Source of the DNA: Tubulanus polymorphus
Taxonomy: Eukaryota > Nemertea > Palaeonemertea > Tubulaniformes > Tubulanidae
Direction: 5' to 3'
Assembly: GCF_964204645.1 (NCBI RefSeq)
Contig: NC_134029.1
Location: forward strand, 7,086,001-7,150,000
DNA length: 64,000 bases
Shown one piece after another: positions 22,031 to 35,266 of this stretch (positions are counted from its first letter, which is position 1; each line of letters opens with the position of its first letter). A program made the translations under genes and the position numbers. The notes below the pieces were generated by a model that worked only from the letters and a program-made list of their open reading frames with translations, was not told the DNA's origin and searched no databases.

Positions 22031-25000
22031 TTTGATTTAGAAATCGGAAATCGAAGTACAGATATCATATAGTTTGGTGTGTGATCGGCGGTCGAGTTTT
22101 ATATAATTTTAATCAAAGTACACGATTGGAAATTTCGGTTTCGGTTCTTGTAATCGTCCAACTAGTCTGAACTGGCACGCGACTGATTGGGGTTAACATT
22201 GTTAGCTGCCTAATTTAATGCATCGAGATTTGGAAATACGTAACTATACTATCAGTGTTGAAGATCATATTGTCAATTTTTCACATTTCTTGTCTATCTT
22301 CCTGTATAAGTCTATATACACAGACTCACTATTTTGGCACATTATGATATGTAGACGATACCAAATTATCATAATTATTTCACTGTGGGTCAAAAACTTT
22401 ATATGGAATTTGTCCAAATAACCGTAGTTTGCAAGAAAATAATGCCTGTAATCGACAACACGATATTCGTATGTCACATATAATTATGTTCTTTTCTCGG
22501 GACTTCATCTGCGGATGAAATCGGAGCCGAACAAGTTTTTAAGAACATTCCAGCTCAGTCGGAGACGGAAAATGTTTTTCTATTAGAGCTATTTATTAAG
22601 TCTGTAGACGTAATTCAATTTGTACAACACATGGAAACGTCTCGCTCGTAACTGCTTTTTCGTAACTTTATTCTGGCGAGAGAGACGTCGCGTTTCTTGT
22701 TTTTACGTTAATGTTCTATAAGGACGCAAGATATTATGGAAAACTAAACGCTTGCATAAACTACACGGTGGATAAAAGCCGATACGTCTTCCAATTAACA
22801 ACATTTCTGGCAACGAAAATCTACCAAAGACACTAAAATACTGAACAGTGCCTCGTCGTTTTCTATTTTGTTGCACGACCGTAATTTGTACTTTGGCTAA
22901 TAACTGAAAATTAAGGTTTTGTTGTTATTCGATTTTAACTATAGTAGTTACTGATTTTCTCACCATACATCTCGATACACATATTCATATTGTTGTGTTT
23001 ACGTTGAACCCGATCGGCAGCAGTTTCACGTTACCTTTCCTCGAGTGGCCCATATTCAACGCATCTTCTTTTACCGCGATTGCATCGTCTTTTGTGTTTT
23101 TATCATTTAAATTATTGCGCTCGGACGGTTTTAGAGTTTAGTAAACTCTCCCTCAAGATCGTAAAATGCGATTGAATAGCGGCGGGTCGTCGATGAAATT
23201 ATTGTGTTTATCTTGAAAGGAGAAAGTAACGCGATAGTAAATTAGACGGCAGGTGGGGTTATTCAAGGAGCATTTACCTGAAAATGTAATTGCTTCGGAG
23301 GTTGTTAACTACGAGAGACGATTTGAATATCTACTTCGATCAATCGAGAGATCTGTACTGACGACGCATATTTCATTGAACCTAAAGAGCAGTAGTACAT
23401 CATTGCCTTCGTGTCAGAAATCGGCTATAGATTTTGCCATTAGCTGTTATTTAGTCTGCTAGACGCTGTTACTCTGCGTTGCCTATACGGATCGAATCCT
23501 AGATATAATTCGGCTACTAGTCTATGATCATAAGTTCGTGGTTCTAGAAAGTGACTGCTGCTGCAGCTGAGAGCGAGATGAGAGAGAGAGAGCGAGCGAG
23601 AGATCCATAATGAGAGAGAATTCACGCGAGATTGTTTTCCCTCGGTTGACGTAGGTGCGGCCGGTATTCTGTCTCGTGTGAGGATGTAATTCGAAGATTC
23701 AACAAGTTTGACATCTTTCGCCTCGCGAGAATCGTTGCTTGGCAAGCAGATCGCGTATGCGGTTGACTTAAACGAAGTTTCATTTTCAACAGTCATCTAT
23801 CTCATCGCGGCGGTTTATTTATCTAATGTAGCGTCGAATTTGATCAATCTCGACAGCGAATGTGACTTTTGGAGTCTTCTCAGTTGTATAGGGATTAGAC
23901 CCCGCTTGTACAATTCCAGGTTGTACAAACCTTGCCCACACCGATGATAAAAAGTCCAATATATAAAGATTATACAATAAAACAAATTCAAACGTATTCT
24001 AAACCATTCTAAATTGCATTCTTCGCAAAAGATCTTCTTGGAATTAAAATCAAGGTACTATTGTCCATTTTTTAAATCTGGGGTGGTCAGTGCTATGTAC
24101 AACAGGACAGATATTTGAACAAATACGAATTGTATAATCGTAATGGACTGATTTTTATACGTTTTCCCTTATGGGAATTAAATCTCATCGTAAATCAAAC
24201 TACGTACGTGTTTCGTTCAGTTTATCAATCCGCGATTTCTGACAGTTCTTCTCAGGCGCAGACGACAACCGAGCTAATTATACCTGCAGCGAGAGAGATC
24301 CGACGTTCATTAAAGGATAAAAAGAGATTCGGCAATTTTCCCTGCATGCTTTTCAACGACTCGTCGTAGCAGGTTTATAACCTATTTACCTGTAGCTTAG
24401 TGTCTGATAATAATTGTGATGAATGATTTTCAGTACAGGTCATCTGGGTCCTTATATTATGATTATACGTAATAATTCATTGTTCCCGCATAAGTTGTAT
24501 AACCTCACATTAGGGCGTCGCGTCAAACCTAACTGAATGATGGGTTTTGTCTAAACGCTATAAAAATCGGTAATCTTTTCAAAAAGGTTTTTTGCCGTCG
24601 TTCAAGCGAGCTGCGGATTTTCGGCGTTAACAAACCTGCCGTTCGGGGAATAATCAATTTTCATCAGTACAGAAATTCGCAGAAATCCAATAGCAATCCC
24701 TTTGATTTATCAGTCAGTGTTGTGTAACACGACCTCCGAGGTATCTGGAATTTCATTCGGATTAAGTTCGATTCTCGTCTCGTGCGGTTCGCTGAGGAAT
24801 CACTTGTAGAGGCTCGAACTTTTTTTTAATTTAAGCCGTTTTACGAAACCAAAGGCAACCATGATTCGCACCTGAGTGTAAAAAGCGAGTGGCTTCATTA
24901 TGGGAAAATTGCGTTTGTTAATTTTACATCAAAGTCGCCGAAGGAAAGCCACGTTGCGTTGACTGGCTGGGGAGATTTCCATCATCAACTGAATTAAGCT

Positions 25001-28000
25001 GTCTGTTATTTTGCTTGTTCAATACGATACCTACAACCCATAGCAGACACCTATGCATGCGTAATCCCCATTTCATGAAATTTGGATACGGACGTTTCAT
25101 CTTTTTTTTGTAAATAAAGTTCCTACGTGCATTAGCACATGTTGCAACTGATCTTTGATTGTCTAGAGCACTTAGAAAATTGAAATATTGTGTACAATGC
25201 GCCTTGCAGAGCAATGTACGCAGTTACATGGCTAAACCGCACACTTTTCTTTATTTATTAAATTTTTATTAAATCTATTTTTATCTTTTTTGAAAATTTT
25301 TTAGCATCTAGTCGCTAGCAATAAATGTGGATTATAGGCTAACCCAAGGGCCCTGCATGCAAGGTAATTTTCAGGCAGCACGTAGGCTCACAAATTCCGA
25401 AACACTAATCTATAAGCTATCTTATCACATGGAAAACAAGTCTCTTCGATTGTGAAACAGCACAGTGAGACGGTAAAGAAACTTTGAGGGTTATTCTTTT
25501 CATTCGCAATGATTTCTTTTGTCGGAGAATATGTAACATATTTCAGTCCATACGACAGCTTGAGTGCCAACAAAATAAACGGAAATCCTTTTGAATTACT
25601 GTCGTATAGAACAGAATAAAAATCACCTCAATAGCGATATACATGTGTAGTTATTAATGGCATGAATGCGAATAAATTCTATTTTGATCAAGGTTGTCAG
25701 CGTTTCGACAGAATATAATCCGCGTATGGAAGTGAATTTGAGGTAAAGTTCACCGATATCCATGTAAAAATGCTTTCAATCAACTCTACACGAATTCGCG
25801 CTAATTCCATTTGACAAGATCGGCTTTCATATGATAATATTTCATTTGATATTTTTGATTTACATCACCACTGATATTAAACAATTTCACTTTCACTCGA
25901 GTCTATACGGCTATCTTTCAATTTAAACATGTTTTGATGTCGTTGTCAAAACATGTCACTAATTAATCAAATTTATGCGGCTTTAAATTCACCATGGGCA
26001 TTAATCAGATATTACGAGGCCTTTTCTGATTAAAAACAATGTTTTATTATCTTCGGGCCGGAATTATGAAAGAATCAGAGATAATTCGGATCGTTCAGAT
26101 CGTTCAAATGGTCTTCATTTGTTAGGTATTTCGATGAAATACCTTGCGTGTGGGCCAGAATGCTCTTGACATTTGGAGCCCTAACAGGTCAGAAAGTTAT
26201 TCCGATACCCATGACCCAGTTCCACGTTTGGTTGAGTTGTTTAGATTGAGTAATAAAAACAACTATAAGCCAGTGACGTACATCCTTCATTTTCCTATTA
26301 CTTAGACATCAGGAAAAAAGGACATTAGTCGAGCTTCCGCAAAGGCGAGACCCTGGAGTGCCGTAGGCGCTAGAATCTTCCTAGAAAGGATGGCCATTCC
26401 CTCGTAAAATTTTAAAGATCAGAGGCATCCACATGCAATGTATTCTAAACTCAGGATTGGCACTAAATGCCTATTACAGGATTTTGGACCATTATTCCAC
26501 AAAATAGATACATTTTTGGACTTTTTAAAAGATTCATGTTTTTCATTACTAATTGTCGGACCTGATGGCTACTTCGATTACTACCAAAAGTGTTGGATTT
26601 GCCTGTGTACGAACTGGACTGAATGAATGAACCGCGGTTATTCATCCTGCGTGTGACGTGTACGCACTCACGTCTTTACTGCGATTGTGCCAAATGTGAC
26701 GTATACGAAGCCTCTGATTATTACGGGAATATATCCTGGGGTGCGTATTTTCCGAACTCTGCATTGTGTTTTGCGTCAAGAATGCCATTAATTACTCGGC
26801 AACACAAACCGCCTGCAATATAAGAGCTATAAGGTTTCCGCGCCTTTTAAAGGCTGTAATTCATTCATTCGTTGCGCTCTGAGGGAAATACGATGTTTTT
26901 AGAGCGAATATAGCCGGCAAGTTCTCGCTATTGTTTGCTGAATAATTTCCGTCACAGATACGTCGCTTCAACTCCTGTTTTGTTCTATGTCAGCGTTAAG
27001 CCTAATTTTTTTCCAATCCCGAAGTTTTCAGAATTTCAAAAATCCGATATACGCCTTATCGTATCAATGTTTGCCAAAAGATTTCAAAACATTTTCTCTC
27101 AAAGATGGAGAATTGCCAACGGATAATCCCCCCCGTGACCATCATTCTAGGTACCGATTACGTCAAGAGCTACCGTGTCAGATTTTTTTTCAAGCGGACG
27201 AGCAACATTCCAGGAGAATGTTCAATACGATTCAAGGAAGATAACGGAAAGATTTCAGATTACATTTTGCGATAATATTTCTAGACCTATGAGCACTCAC
27301 GTGAGCCGAAATGATCGATCGGCTGCGGGCGATCATCCAATATCAACGAAATGCAAAACGTATTTACTACTGATTTATTGCAACGAAAAAGAAAATCAAC
27401 GTTGGTCGCCTTTTCGCTCGAGAACCCGTTTCACCTGTCTATGATCCGATGACCAATCTATCAATTGGAAAGAAAATCATAACCCTCCAGAAGCGAATTG
27501 AATATGAATTGCTCGGTCCTCATTCGTATTCATTTTTTGTGCTAGAACGCGTCATCCACTTCGGTTAATCAGAAATTACGAAATCGGACGAGAAAAAGGT
27601 TTTTATTTCGGTTTTTTTTGCCTCTATGCATCAGTGTGCTAAACAACGTTACCTTAACACAAAATACACTCAGAATGCAACAGAGCTAACTGTAAATATG
27701 GGGAAAGTCTAGAAAACCCAGAAAATGGCGCCTGAAATCCTAGCTTCTGCAAATGCGAGTTAGGTACGCGCGGGATTTCCGCACAATTTACACTACATTG
27801 CTAGTTGATAAATGAGCGAAATTCGATGCCGGTTTTAACCGAAACCTTTGTCCACTGTCGATAAATTTGATGTATTGCATCGTATGTTCTGATCGAATCG
27901 GAAAATAGCGTCAAAAACTTTGATAAATAGGCCCCGTATTCATTTTGAAAACAGGCGGATTATAGTCTGATCAATCGGAACAAATTGACGAACCAGAATT

Positions 28001-29160
28001 CAACCCAGATATCTCCGATCCTCGATTGAGATATCTGTAGCGTAGATTCTCAAAAATAGCGTATAAAGATGAAGAGTCGAAGAGGATTCTTATTCAAACT
28101 CCTTACAGGAAAATGTTTGTGTAATCCTGCAAGCGATTCATTGCTTCATAGTTTGAGTTTCCCGCACAGCTAAACGGGATCGCACAATAGCCGGTTGCGC
28201 TTCGAGCCCTCTACAATTTTCTCCATACCGAATATAGTTCCGGGGGCAATAGTATGCCTTAAAGATGTTCATCTCCTGTCAACGGGAGAATGGAAGTGTA
28301 TAAATGACAATGTATGCTAGTTGCAAGACGGCATATTAAGTTGTCCCCACGAATCAAGGTTTGTTGTAAGTATTCTGTTTGGTATATATACGTATATCAC
28401 TGCTAAGAGCGGTATGTACATCCATATGATCCTTAATGGTTACTGCTTCACCTGTGTCGTTTAGATATCTACCGCATATCTAGCCAGGCTGTCTCGTGAC
28501 AATCGTTAAAGTGGCAATCTTCATCGATACACGTGGAGCATCCAGATTACCGTGTTCCGAAAGATTACTGCCAGTGATGCAATGATATCCCATTAGATCA
28601 ACATTTGTACAGTTCATTAGCGACACCGAGAGCCATACACGCAAACGCCTCCGGTGACCTGATATTTGAACGAAGTGAAGAGGCGACTTTTTAAAGTTGC
28701 CATAGCTTTGTACCAGCATAAAATGAATGGCATTAATGATATGTGGAAGGGATTCAATAGTAGGATCGGGCCGTTCAAGGGCAGCGAGATATATGTATAT
28801 ATAAAACCCGTGAAGATAATCGTATTTTCAAATCCAAAGCTGGTAAGTGGGAGAATTTCAAAACTGACACTATTCACCACTTTATGGTTATACCCTCCGA
28901 GTAAAAATAGACTTAGAATACGTAAAAAATCCCGCAATTAAGATAAATACAAAAGGCGATCATCAGGCATACTCAAGGTATGATCATGGCAGAATAATAC
29001 CGAAACGTTTCTCGATGATATGTATTCATTTACGGCAGAACCTTTCGTTTTTTCCGGAATTTGTCAGTGGGAGTTTTACGTATACATCTTGCACGGGAAT
29101 CTTCCTGACCTATATAGGCTTAAAATCGCAAGACGGGCCGTCATGTTGATAGATTTATAA
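22031..29160. other. Long gene-poor stretch
   Basis: No gene supported over about 7 kb. It holds a (GA)n microsatellite (about 23578-23605) and an 11-bp perfect inverted repeat ACATGTTTTGA/TCAAAACATGT (25927-25956). It may contain the upstream exons of the candidate neuropeptide gene, but no signal-peptide exon with a good donor was found. Confidence 0.35.
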
Positions 29161-29170
29161 AGTTCATCAG

Positions 29171-29286
29171 CGACGCCAAGATTATCGCGGGACCTCTTTT
29201 ACTTCGGCAAGCGGATGGACATGCCGGCCAATCCGGACGCCGTCACGGCAAGCAAAGGACGTACCAGGAATAGATGTAGACATTAG
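29171..29286 (+). CDS. Candidate terminal exon of an amidated neuropeptide precursor
   Basis: After CATCAG the frame reads TPRLSRDLFYFGKRMDMPAN, then PDAVTASKGRTRNRCRH and TAG at 29284-29286. Phe-Gly-Lys-Arg is the standard dibasic cleavage plus amidation signal; with the upstream monobasic Arg it would release DLFYF-amide (inference). Most third positions of the first 20 or so codons are G or C, in sharp contrast to the A/T-rich flanks, and AATAAA starts 29 bases past the stop. There is no ATG upstream in frame (TAA at 29158-29160), so earlier exons carrying a signal peptide must exist if this is real; I could not find them. The acceptor has a weak pyrimidine tract. Not recognised as a named peptide family. 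Confidence 0.45.
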
Positions 29287-29314
29287 TGATAGTCTATCCA
29301 TTCCAAAACGTTCT

Positions 29315-29320
29315 AATAAA
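29315..29320 (+). terminator. Poly(A) signal after the candidate neuropeptide exon
   Basis: AATAAA within TTCTAATAAAAAAAAAAG, starting 29 bases past the TAG. Confidence 0.45.
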
Positions 29321-29324
29321 AAAA

Positions 29325-32300
29325 AAAGTATATGATTCTACACATGCGACGATAGAATATTGTACTTTGCAGGGGTTTTCCAACGATGAAAATCAATACA
29401 AAAGAACGAATTGCTTTCGAAGCCATTTTTATTTTGAGTAACAGAGATCATCAAAATTGCAATCGCCGAAACGGGCTATTATTTCGTATATCGAAGAACG
29501 TCAATCAAAATCTTATATCGATGATTGACGATTGACAGTCATCATCTTTCGACTGTTTCGTGCCGAACTCAAGTGTAATTCCACGCAGCAATCCATTTCA
29601 TTAATTCCCCTCGAATCCATTTTATTAATTCACGGGCACCGAACGTCTCTCGAAAAACGCGCAGAAGCCAACAGCCGCTTCAGGTTATTGTGTTAATCGT
29701 GATTAATTGATTCAAAATGATTGATTGACTTCGGTTTTCCTTTAACCTCTAAATGTTTCACGCTCAGTGATTCGCTGATATTTGTTTTTAACGCGTTCAT
29801 CCTAAAGGTGAAATGCATTAATTCCGACTTTCGATATCGAATACTCTCGCGGGAACCTATAACCAAAGAGATTTGGATTCGTTTTGTGGGATCGTTGTGC
29901 TTGCGCTTATAATTCATTCATTGGGACTAACAGAGTTAATTCAGGTCTTGAACGCTGAACACCTGACGTGAATTTTTGAGGTTACCGCTGGAACGACCTT
30001 CTAATCAGACAAAACAACAAGAATTGTCTATACTCGGTATCTTCAGTTAATTAAGGCGAGTTACATGATTGGTTTTGCAGTTTCCGAGAAGTAGATATTC
30101 TTCAATTCTATACAGCAGTCTGACAAAACGTCAAATTCCAGCGATAAGCAACAAGACGGCAATATCAAGTGCATTGTTTTTCGATTCTTTTTATAAAAAG
30201 ACTCTCTTTATCTACCCTTCAAAGAGTTTTCGACTTCGTCTGTCTAATGGGGATATTCTCGAAAAGTCGATCTTGCAAACATGAAACCATTATGTAAAGC
30301 ATCTACTCTCGGTGATACACGTGTAATAGGATTTGATTTTTCAATTCTTTCCAACAGGACAAAGACGGCCGCTCCTGTACTGATGATCAAGTCTGATGGA
30401 TGATCTATTCAGGGGGTGTCGTAAATAGAGACGAGATTTCCTCCGAAATTTACTCCTTTTGTTTACTTTACGTCCGTTATGTGCAAAATAGCAAATAACA
30501 CCAAACATACCCACAAAAGAAATAGAGGAAATAGAAAATAAGAGCGAAAAAATAAGGCTTCAAAATGACTGATCATAGCTGCACTCGTGAGAGCTTTACC
30601 TAAATCCACCACGGAGGGTCGGTGAACGCCACGAACATCGAAATATTGCAAACCATCTAAACTTTAAATCATAAGCGTGAAAAACATACGCACACGAGAA
30701 CAGATATCAAATATCTGTTGAAAAGACTGTAACTAGATATCAACAAAAATACCTATAGGAAATGAAATGAGAGTAATAAGAAGTACCGAGAAAGATAAAA
30801 TAACACATAATTTTTGTAATATACAAAAGCAGATATAATCTTCAACACGGGATATTAATGGGGCTTCGTGCAACATCTTTTCATACAAAGAACCCTTCCT
30901 AGAGCACAAGCAGCAGGTAGCTTTTTCGTGCAGATGACTCGAGTCTACTCTTCCAGATCAAAGAGTACAGTCAGTAAATGTTGTAATTTAAAAATATGAA
31001 CAAATTCTACGACGAATTTTCTAAAGCTTCCCGGATCGTGCCGTAAATCTAACAGTACCGCAATACTGCGGGATAGCCATCAACTTTTTAGGCCCAATTA
31101 AATTAGACCGCAGTTTGGTTGCAGTTCAGAACCGTCATTGCTATGATGTTTATTCGCGAAATTGATTGAAACTCACGCGAAGATGACTCGAATGCTAATA
31201 TATCTACTGTATAACCGTTACGTACATTGTATTTTCTAGTTATATCATTTCTTCGACAACATTCCTGATAACATTTTTTCTGTTCCGTTCTTAAAATCTT
31301 AAGAGTAATGTGGAACAGGCGGTTTTTAGGCCATTCAAAAATGAAACCGTGTTTCTCATCACCGCGTGCGCGCGTCGGAAAATCAGTGACGAAAATCGTG
31401 GAAAAATGAAATGAGCGCTCCCGCGTCTAGAGTAATTATGTAAGTTAGTTTATGTGAAAAATAAAATACGCCCGCCTGCATCAATAAATCTGTGTTCGTA
31501 TTATCCTTTCTCCTTTTTTGTGCTCGGAAATGGATGGAAATGTTATGAAATGTGCTTTGTCGGCAATGAATCAGGTGATTTCGGTAACGACAATCCAAAA
31601 GCACAAACTTGATTTCAAGGTTTTCTAAACTACGTAAAAATAAACAGCTGCCTCCCTAGTGACTTTTGAGAAACCAGTGTGATGAGAAATACGGCATCAA
31701 TTTTAAATGGCCTGTGGGAATCCAACCGCTAGTGTGTATGTAGTCTGATTCAAGTCACAACCGACGCCGAAATCAAAAGATAATTGGAATACATACAAAA
31801 ATATAATAAACCGAAAAATCATTTGATCATGTAGTGAGATAATATAGATTCCAATGAAGTAGAATCACGGGGACCACTTTTACTCTTCTTACCAGGAGTT
31901 ACCGTAATAGAAACCGGTTCAACCATTCCCTAGTAGCGACGCTTTGATTGGTCGATTATTTGAAATAGTTCGTATCTGAGCCAATAACAGATCGTTTCAC
32001 CTGAGATCTCTTACAGATACTTAGTTCCTGCCCCAAAAAGATCGCGCGCTTTGTCGAGGATTTCCGAAGTTGGAGATTTTGCACTTCACGTACATCAACG
32101 TACATGTAATCAATTTCGTGCGGATATTTGGAATTTAGTTGTGTTTACCTGATATTATTCGACAATTATCTCTTATATACCGACAATGACTTCGATTAAT
32201 TACCCGTGTTGTCTTACGATACGGAAACTAATAAACGTTTGGTTCGTGGCGTTTAATTTTATTCGACGTGGCATCTCGCTATCTGTTCGGTTGTTGTCGC

Positions 32301-32984
32301 TACATTAGGGGACATAAAATACGATATACGCAAAGTTAATATTATGGAATCATGTCAAATTTACGAAGCATAGAAACAATAACAATAAATTATACGAATG
32401 TGCGTTCGGTTCCCAGACTATCGCTAGAGAATCTGTCCGGTATATTATTGCTGGAGTGTTTATTCTTTCCATCAAAGCAAATAGAACATAATGACGTTAA
32501 GAATTTTTTCTACGGGGTTTTTAAGTGTCGGGCGCAATTACGCCATATACGGCAGAATTCGACCGAACATATAGGGATATTGCGTGATCGTCCATTTGGA
32601 ATAAATTGGCGCGCACGAAGAATTATTCGAACCACGAAAAAAATAACAATTGGTAACGTCGCATTCTATTAGCGAGTGCGTCTATTAGTGTTTTCAGTGT
32701 TGGCGAAGATAGACAAATTCGAGAACTTAATAATGAGTTACATGTATGTTCTAGTAATGGAAATACTCGAACGTGATCAAGCACTGCGATGTTTCAGACA
32801 TTTCAGACGTTTTTTTCTGCTTTTTTGTAAAGATTTAACAAGCAAAATGACTAACTAATGCTATACAAATTGTTGTTAACTATTCGACTTTGGCGACAAA
32901 TCTGACATTGCTAGACTACAAAGCTACTACACAAAAAAAACGTGTCATTTGCGTTAACGAGAAACATGGTTTCGGGGGAAACAA
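29325..32984. other. Intergenic, no gene seen
   Basis: Several open frames of 60-106 codons (for example 32352-32672) lack gene signals. Could hold a 5' untranslated exon or promoter of the GPCR gene, but none is identifiable. Confidence 0.35.
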
Positions 32985-33107
32985 TAGCCGTGATCACACG
33001 GAGACGATTTGGCCCGGATCAGGCCCGAGTCAAATTTAGTCCATGCCTAATTAGAGAACGCGTTCACACGTAAACCACTCACTCGATACTAAGAAATTTA
33101 AAAAAAA

Positions 33108-33204
<97 letters not shown>

Positions 33205-33490
33205 ATATTTTAAAGGTTTGTTCAGGTACAAAGTACATAGCAACACCATAGTAATAATTGTTAACAAGAAAAGGGTCAAATCATGTACTAAGCATGTCAT
33301 GATACTAAGCAATGCTTAAACGAAGCGAAGTGCCCCACTTCCGGAACCAGTTGCAATTCACACGCAATAATTTGACCCGTGCTCACATTTGGTCGTACCA
33401 AGTTTGACCCGGGCCCATCTGGCACCCGTGTGAACAGTTGTTCCCGACCAAATTTGGCACCGACCAAAAACGTTCGTGTGATCGCGGCTA
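32985..33490. mobile_element. MITE, about 504 bp plus TA duplication, with internal (TA)n
   Basis: Ends TAGCCGTGATCACACG and CGTGTGATCGCGGCTA are inverse copies with one mismatch, and TA flanks both sides. GGCCCGGATCAGGCCCGAG and related GC-rich subterminal blocks surround a long (TA)n tract (about 33110-33208). A related, shorter copy lies at 35826-36001. Confidence 0.75.
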
Positions 33491-33819
33491 ATGTGTCCGA
33501 GATTCCGTGTTTCTCTACGTCGAGTGCGTTGGGCTGATACGTGGCAAGAATTCTCAACGATCATCGTGACTCCAAAAGACTAAACGGCTAAGCGTCATTC
33601 GTTATCTCATCTGAGACGGTACAAAGATTCCTGCCTCGGGCGCCACGCACTGATAGGTATCATTATATCTGCTTGCGTATCATTGGATGATTGGATGGGA
33701 ATTTAAAAATACATTTCTACGAGAGGGGAACCGTATTATAAAACTGATACACAAAGGATAGAGTATTCCGGGGAATTGTTAATTCAGCATTTTGAAATAG
33801 TTTTCATCTTTTTTTGTAG

Positions 33820-33886
33820 CCGGAGATGGATCTGTAAGAAACAACAAAAGAAGAAAAAACAACAGAAAACAAATAAGAACGGAAAG
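33820..33886 (+). other. 5' leader of the GPCR coding exon
   Basis: CATCTTTTTTTGTAG ending at 33819 is a strong splice acceptor in the same frame context, so the exon probably begins at 33820 with an A-rich leader. The frame stays open upstream but has no ATG before 33887. A further 5' untranslated exon is implied, not located. Confidence 0.5.
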
Positions 33887-35041
33887 ATGAATCAAACATC
33901 GTTGCTGAATGCTGATGATGTTAGACCCAATACTACTGATGTCGACTCGTCGTCCGTAGCTGGCGTGATTTCGACTGTCATTCCAGCGGTATTTGTCCGA
34001 TATACGTGGACGGAGTTCGCTAGCGTACACGCGCCGCTGTCGATACAAGTGGACCGTTATTTGACGCCAATCATATACATAATAGGCTTAACTGGTAATC
34101 TTTTGGCACTGATCGTATGGATGGAGAAGCGTATGAGACAAAATAATTCATCGGCGATCTACTTAGTGGCGTTAAGCTGTTCAGATTTCGTCTTCTTAGT
34201 GTTGCACATAGTAATTGAATTAAGGTACGCCTGGGGAATCCGAACACTCAGTTACCCAGTCGTCTGCGAGCTCTACTTCCTCGTCTATCTCGCGCCTCAA
34301 TATCTGTCCCCTATTCTCGTGCTCGGTTTCACCGTCGAAAGGTACATCTCGATATGCCACCCGTTCAGACGCGAGAAATTCTGCACGACGAAACGCGCCA
34401 CGAAGGTCGTAGCGGCGCTGGCGTTCGGCTCGCTACTGTTGTCGAGTGTCCAGGGTTACTTCTGGACTTACAACCCGGCGAAAAAAACTTGCGACATGCG
34501 ACCAACCGTCGCCGAAGGCGGACAAGCTTCGATAAAATCCATTTGGAATCTCGTAACCGAATTACTGATCTTTATATTCGTTCCGTTGTTCGTTCTTTTT
34601 TTCAACATCCTCGTTATTAAAGAAATCCACCACATAACGAAAACCACCCGCGCCCTCGACCCCGGCCACCACCACAAAGGAGCCGCCAGTACCATAATGC
34701 TTTTAACCGTCTCGTTTTACCTTATCATTACCGTGTTGCCGGCTACCGTTGTGTACCTATTAGAAACCACCATTTCAGAAGGTAATCATAACATGACCGA
34801 TGACCAAATACGAAACGATCCTAGCTGGCAATCGTATATATTCTACATAACTTCGCGAAAGATCGTCGAGGAATTCGCCTTGTCGCATTACGCTTGTAAC
34901 ATCTTCCTGTATTTGGCGACGGGACCGCAGTTTCGAAAAGCGGTTGTCGACAACTTCAAAAGCGTGTGGAATTCGCGTAAGTCCAGCCTGGCGACGTATT
35001 CCGAAGTGCAAACGAGACACACGAACATAACGAAGGTTTAA
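33887..35041 (+). CDS. Class A (rhodopsin-like) peptide-type GPCR, 384 residues
   Basis: Seven-helix receptor in one coding exon. The start at 33887 (MNQTS) is the first ATG in the frame. Extracellular N-terminus of about 58 residues with glycosylation sites at Asn2 and Asn15. TM1 about 60-80 with GN at 70-71; TM2 about 88-110 with LSCSD (Asp100); Cys127 and Cys202 for the conserved disulphide; TM3 ending ERYISICHPF (Glu151-Arg152-Tyr153, the DRY box); TM4 173-192; TM5 222-245; TM6 266-292 lacking the usual Trp-x-Pro but with LPAT; TM7 about 328-346 where NPxxY is replaced by NIFLY (338-342). This TM7 form and overall pattern resemble invertebrate FMRFamide-, sex-peptide- and GPR139-like receptors, so a neuropeptide ligand is likely; which one cannot be told. 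The tail is short, Ser/Thr-rich, without a palmitoylation Cys. Confidence 0.9.
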   Translation: MNQTSLLNADDVRPNTTDVDSSSVAGVISTVIPAVFVRYTWTEFASVHAPLSIQVDRYLTPIIYIIGLTGNLLALIVWMEKRMRQNNSSAIYLVALSCSDFVFLVLHIVIELRYAWGIRTLSYPVVCELYFLVYLAPQYLSPILVLGFTVERYISICHPFRREKFCTTKRATKVVAALAFGSLLLSSVQGYFWTYNPAKKTCDMRPTVAEGGQASIKSIWNLVTELLIFIFVPLFVLFFNILVIKEIHHITKTTRALDPGHHHKGAASTIMLLTVSFYLIITVLPATVVYLLETTISEGNHNMTDDQIRNDPSWQSYIFYITSRKIVEEFALSHYACNIFLYLATGPQFRKAVVDNFKSVWNSRKSSLATYSEVQTRHTNITKV

Positions 35042-35240
35042 TCGAACCTATGCAAAATATCCGGGGTTTCAGTCAGTAGAGAAAAAAATTCATACGCCAT
35101 AATGTTATTATAAGCACACAAGAACGACTCTATGTTGAAAAATATATATTTTGTATTGTATAATACATGAACCAGTTGTATGATACAAGGCAATTTCATT
35201 TTTGATATCATTCACAAACAATTGACTGGAGGAGAATGTA

Positions 35241-35266
35241 CATATATATATATATATATATATATC
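35241..35266. repeat. (TA)n microsatellite
   Basis: Pure TA tract in the probable GPCR 3' UTR. Confidence 0.8.

Noticed and set aside
28400-28700. Minus-strand stretch with a Cys-rich frame (S-G-C-S-T-C-I-D-E-D-C) and an overlapping 79-codon ORF
   Set aside because: The Cys-rich frame is closed by TAA immediately upstream, and no splice acceptor places it in frame; codon use in the other frame is not coding-like.
28666-28941. Upstream exon for the candidate neuropeptide gene
   Set aside because: The open frame has no signal peptide and no donor of suitable phase close to a plausible start.
33776-33886. N-terminal extension of the GPCR frame
   Set aside because: The frame is open but the only upstream start is TTG, and a strong splice acceptor lies inside it at 33819.
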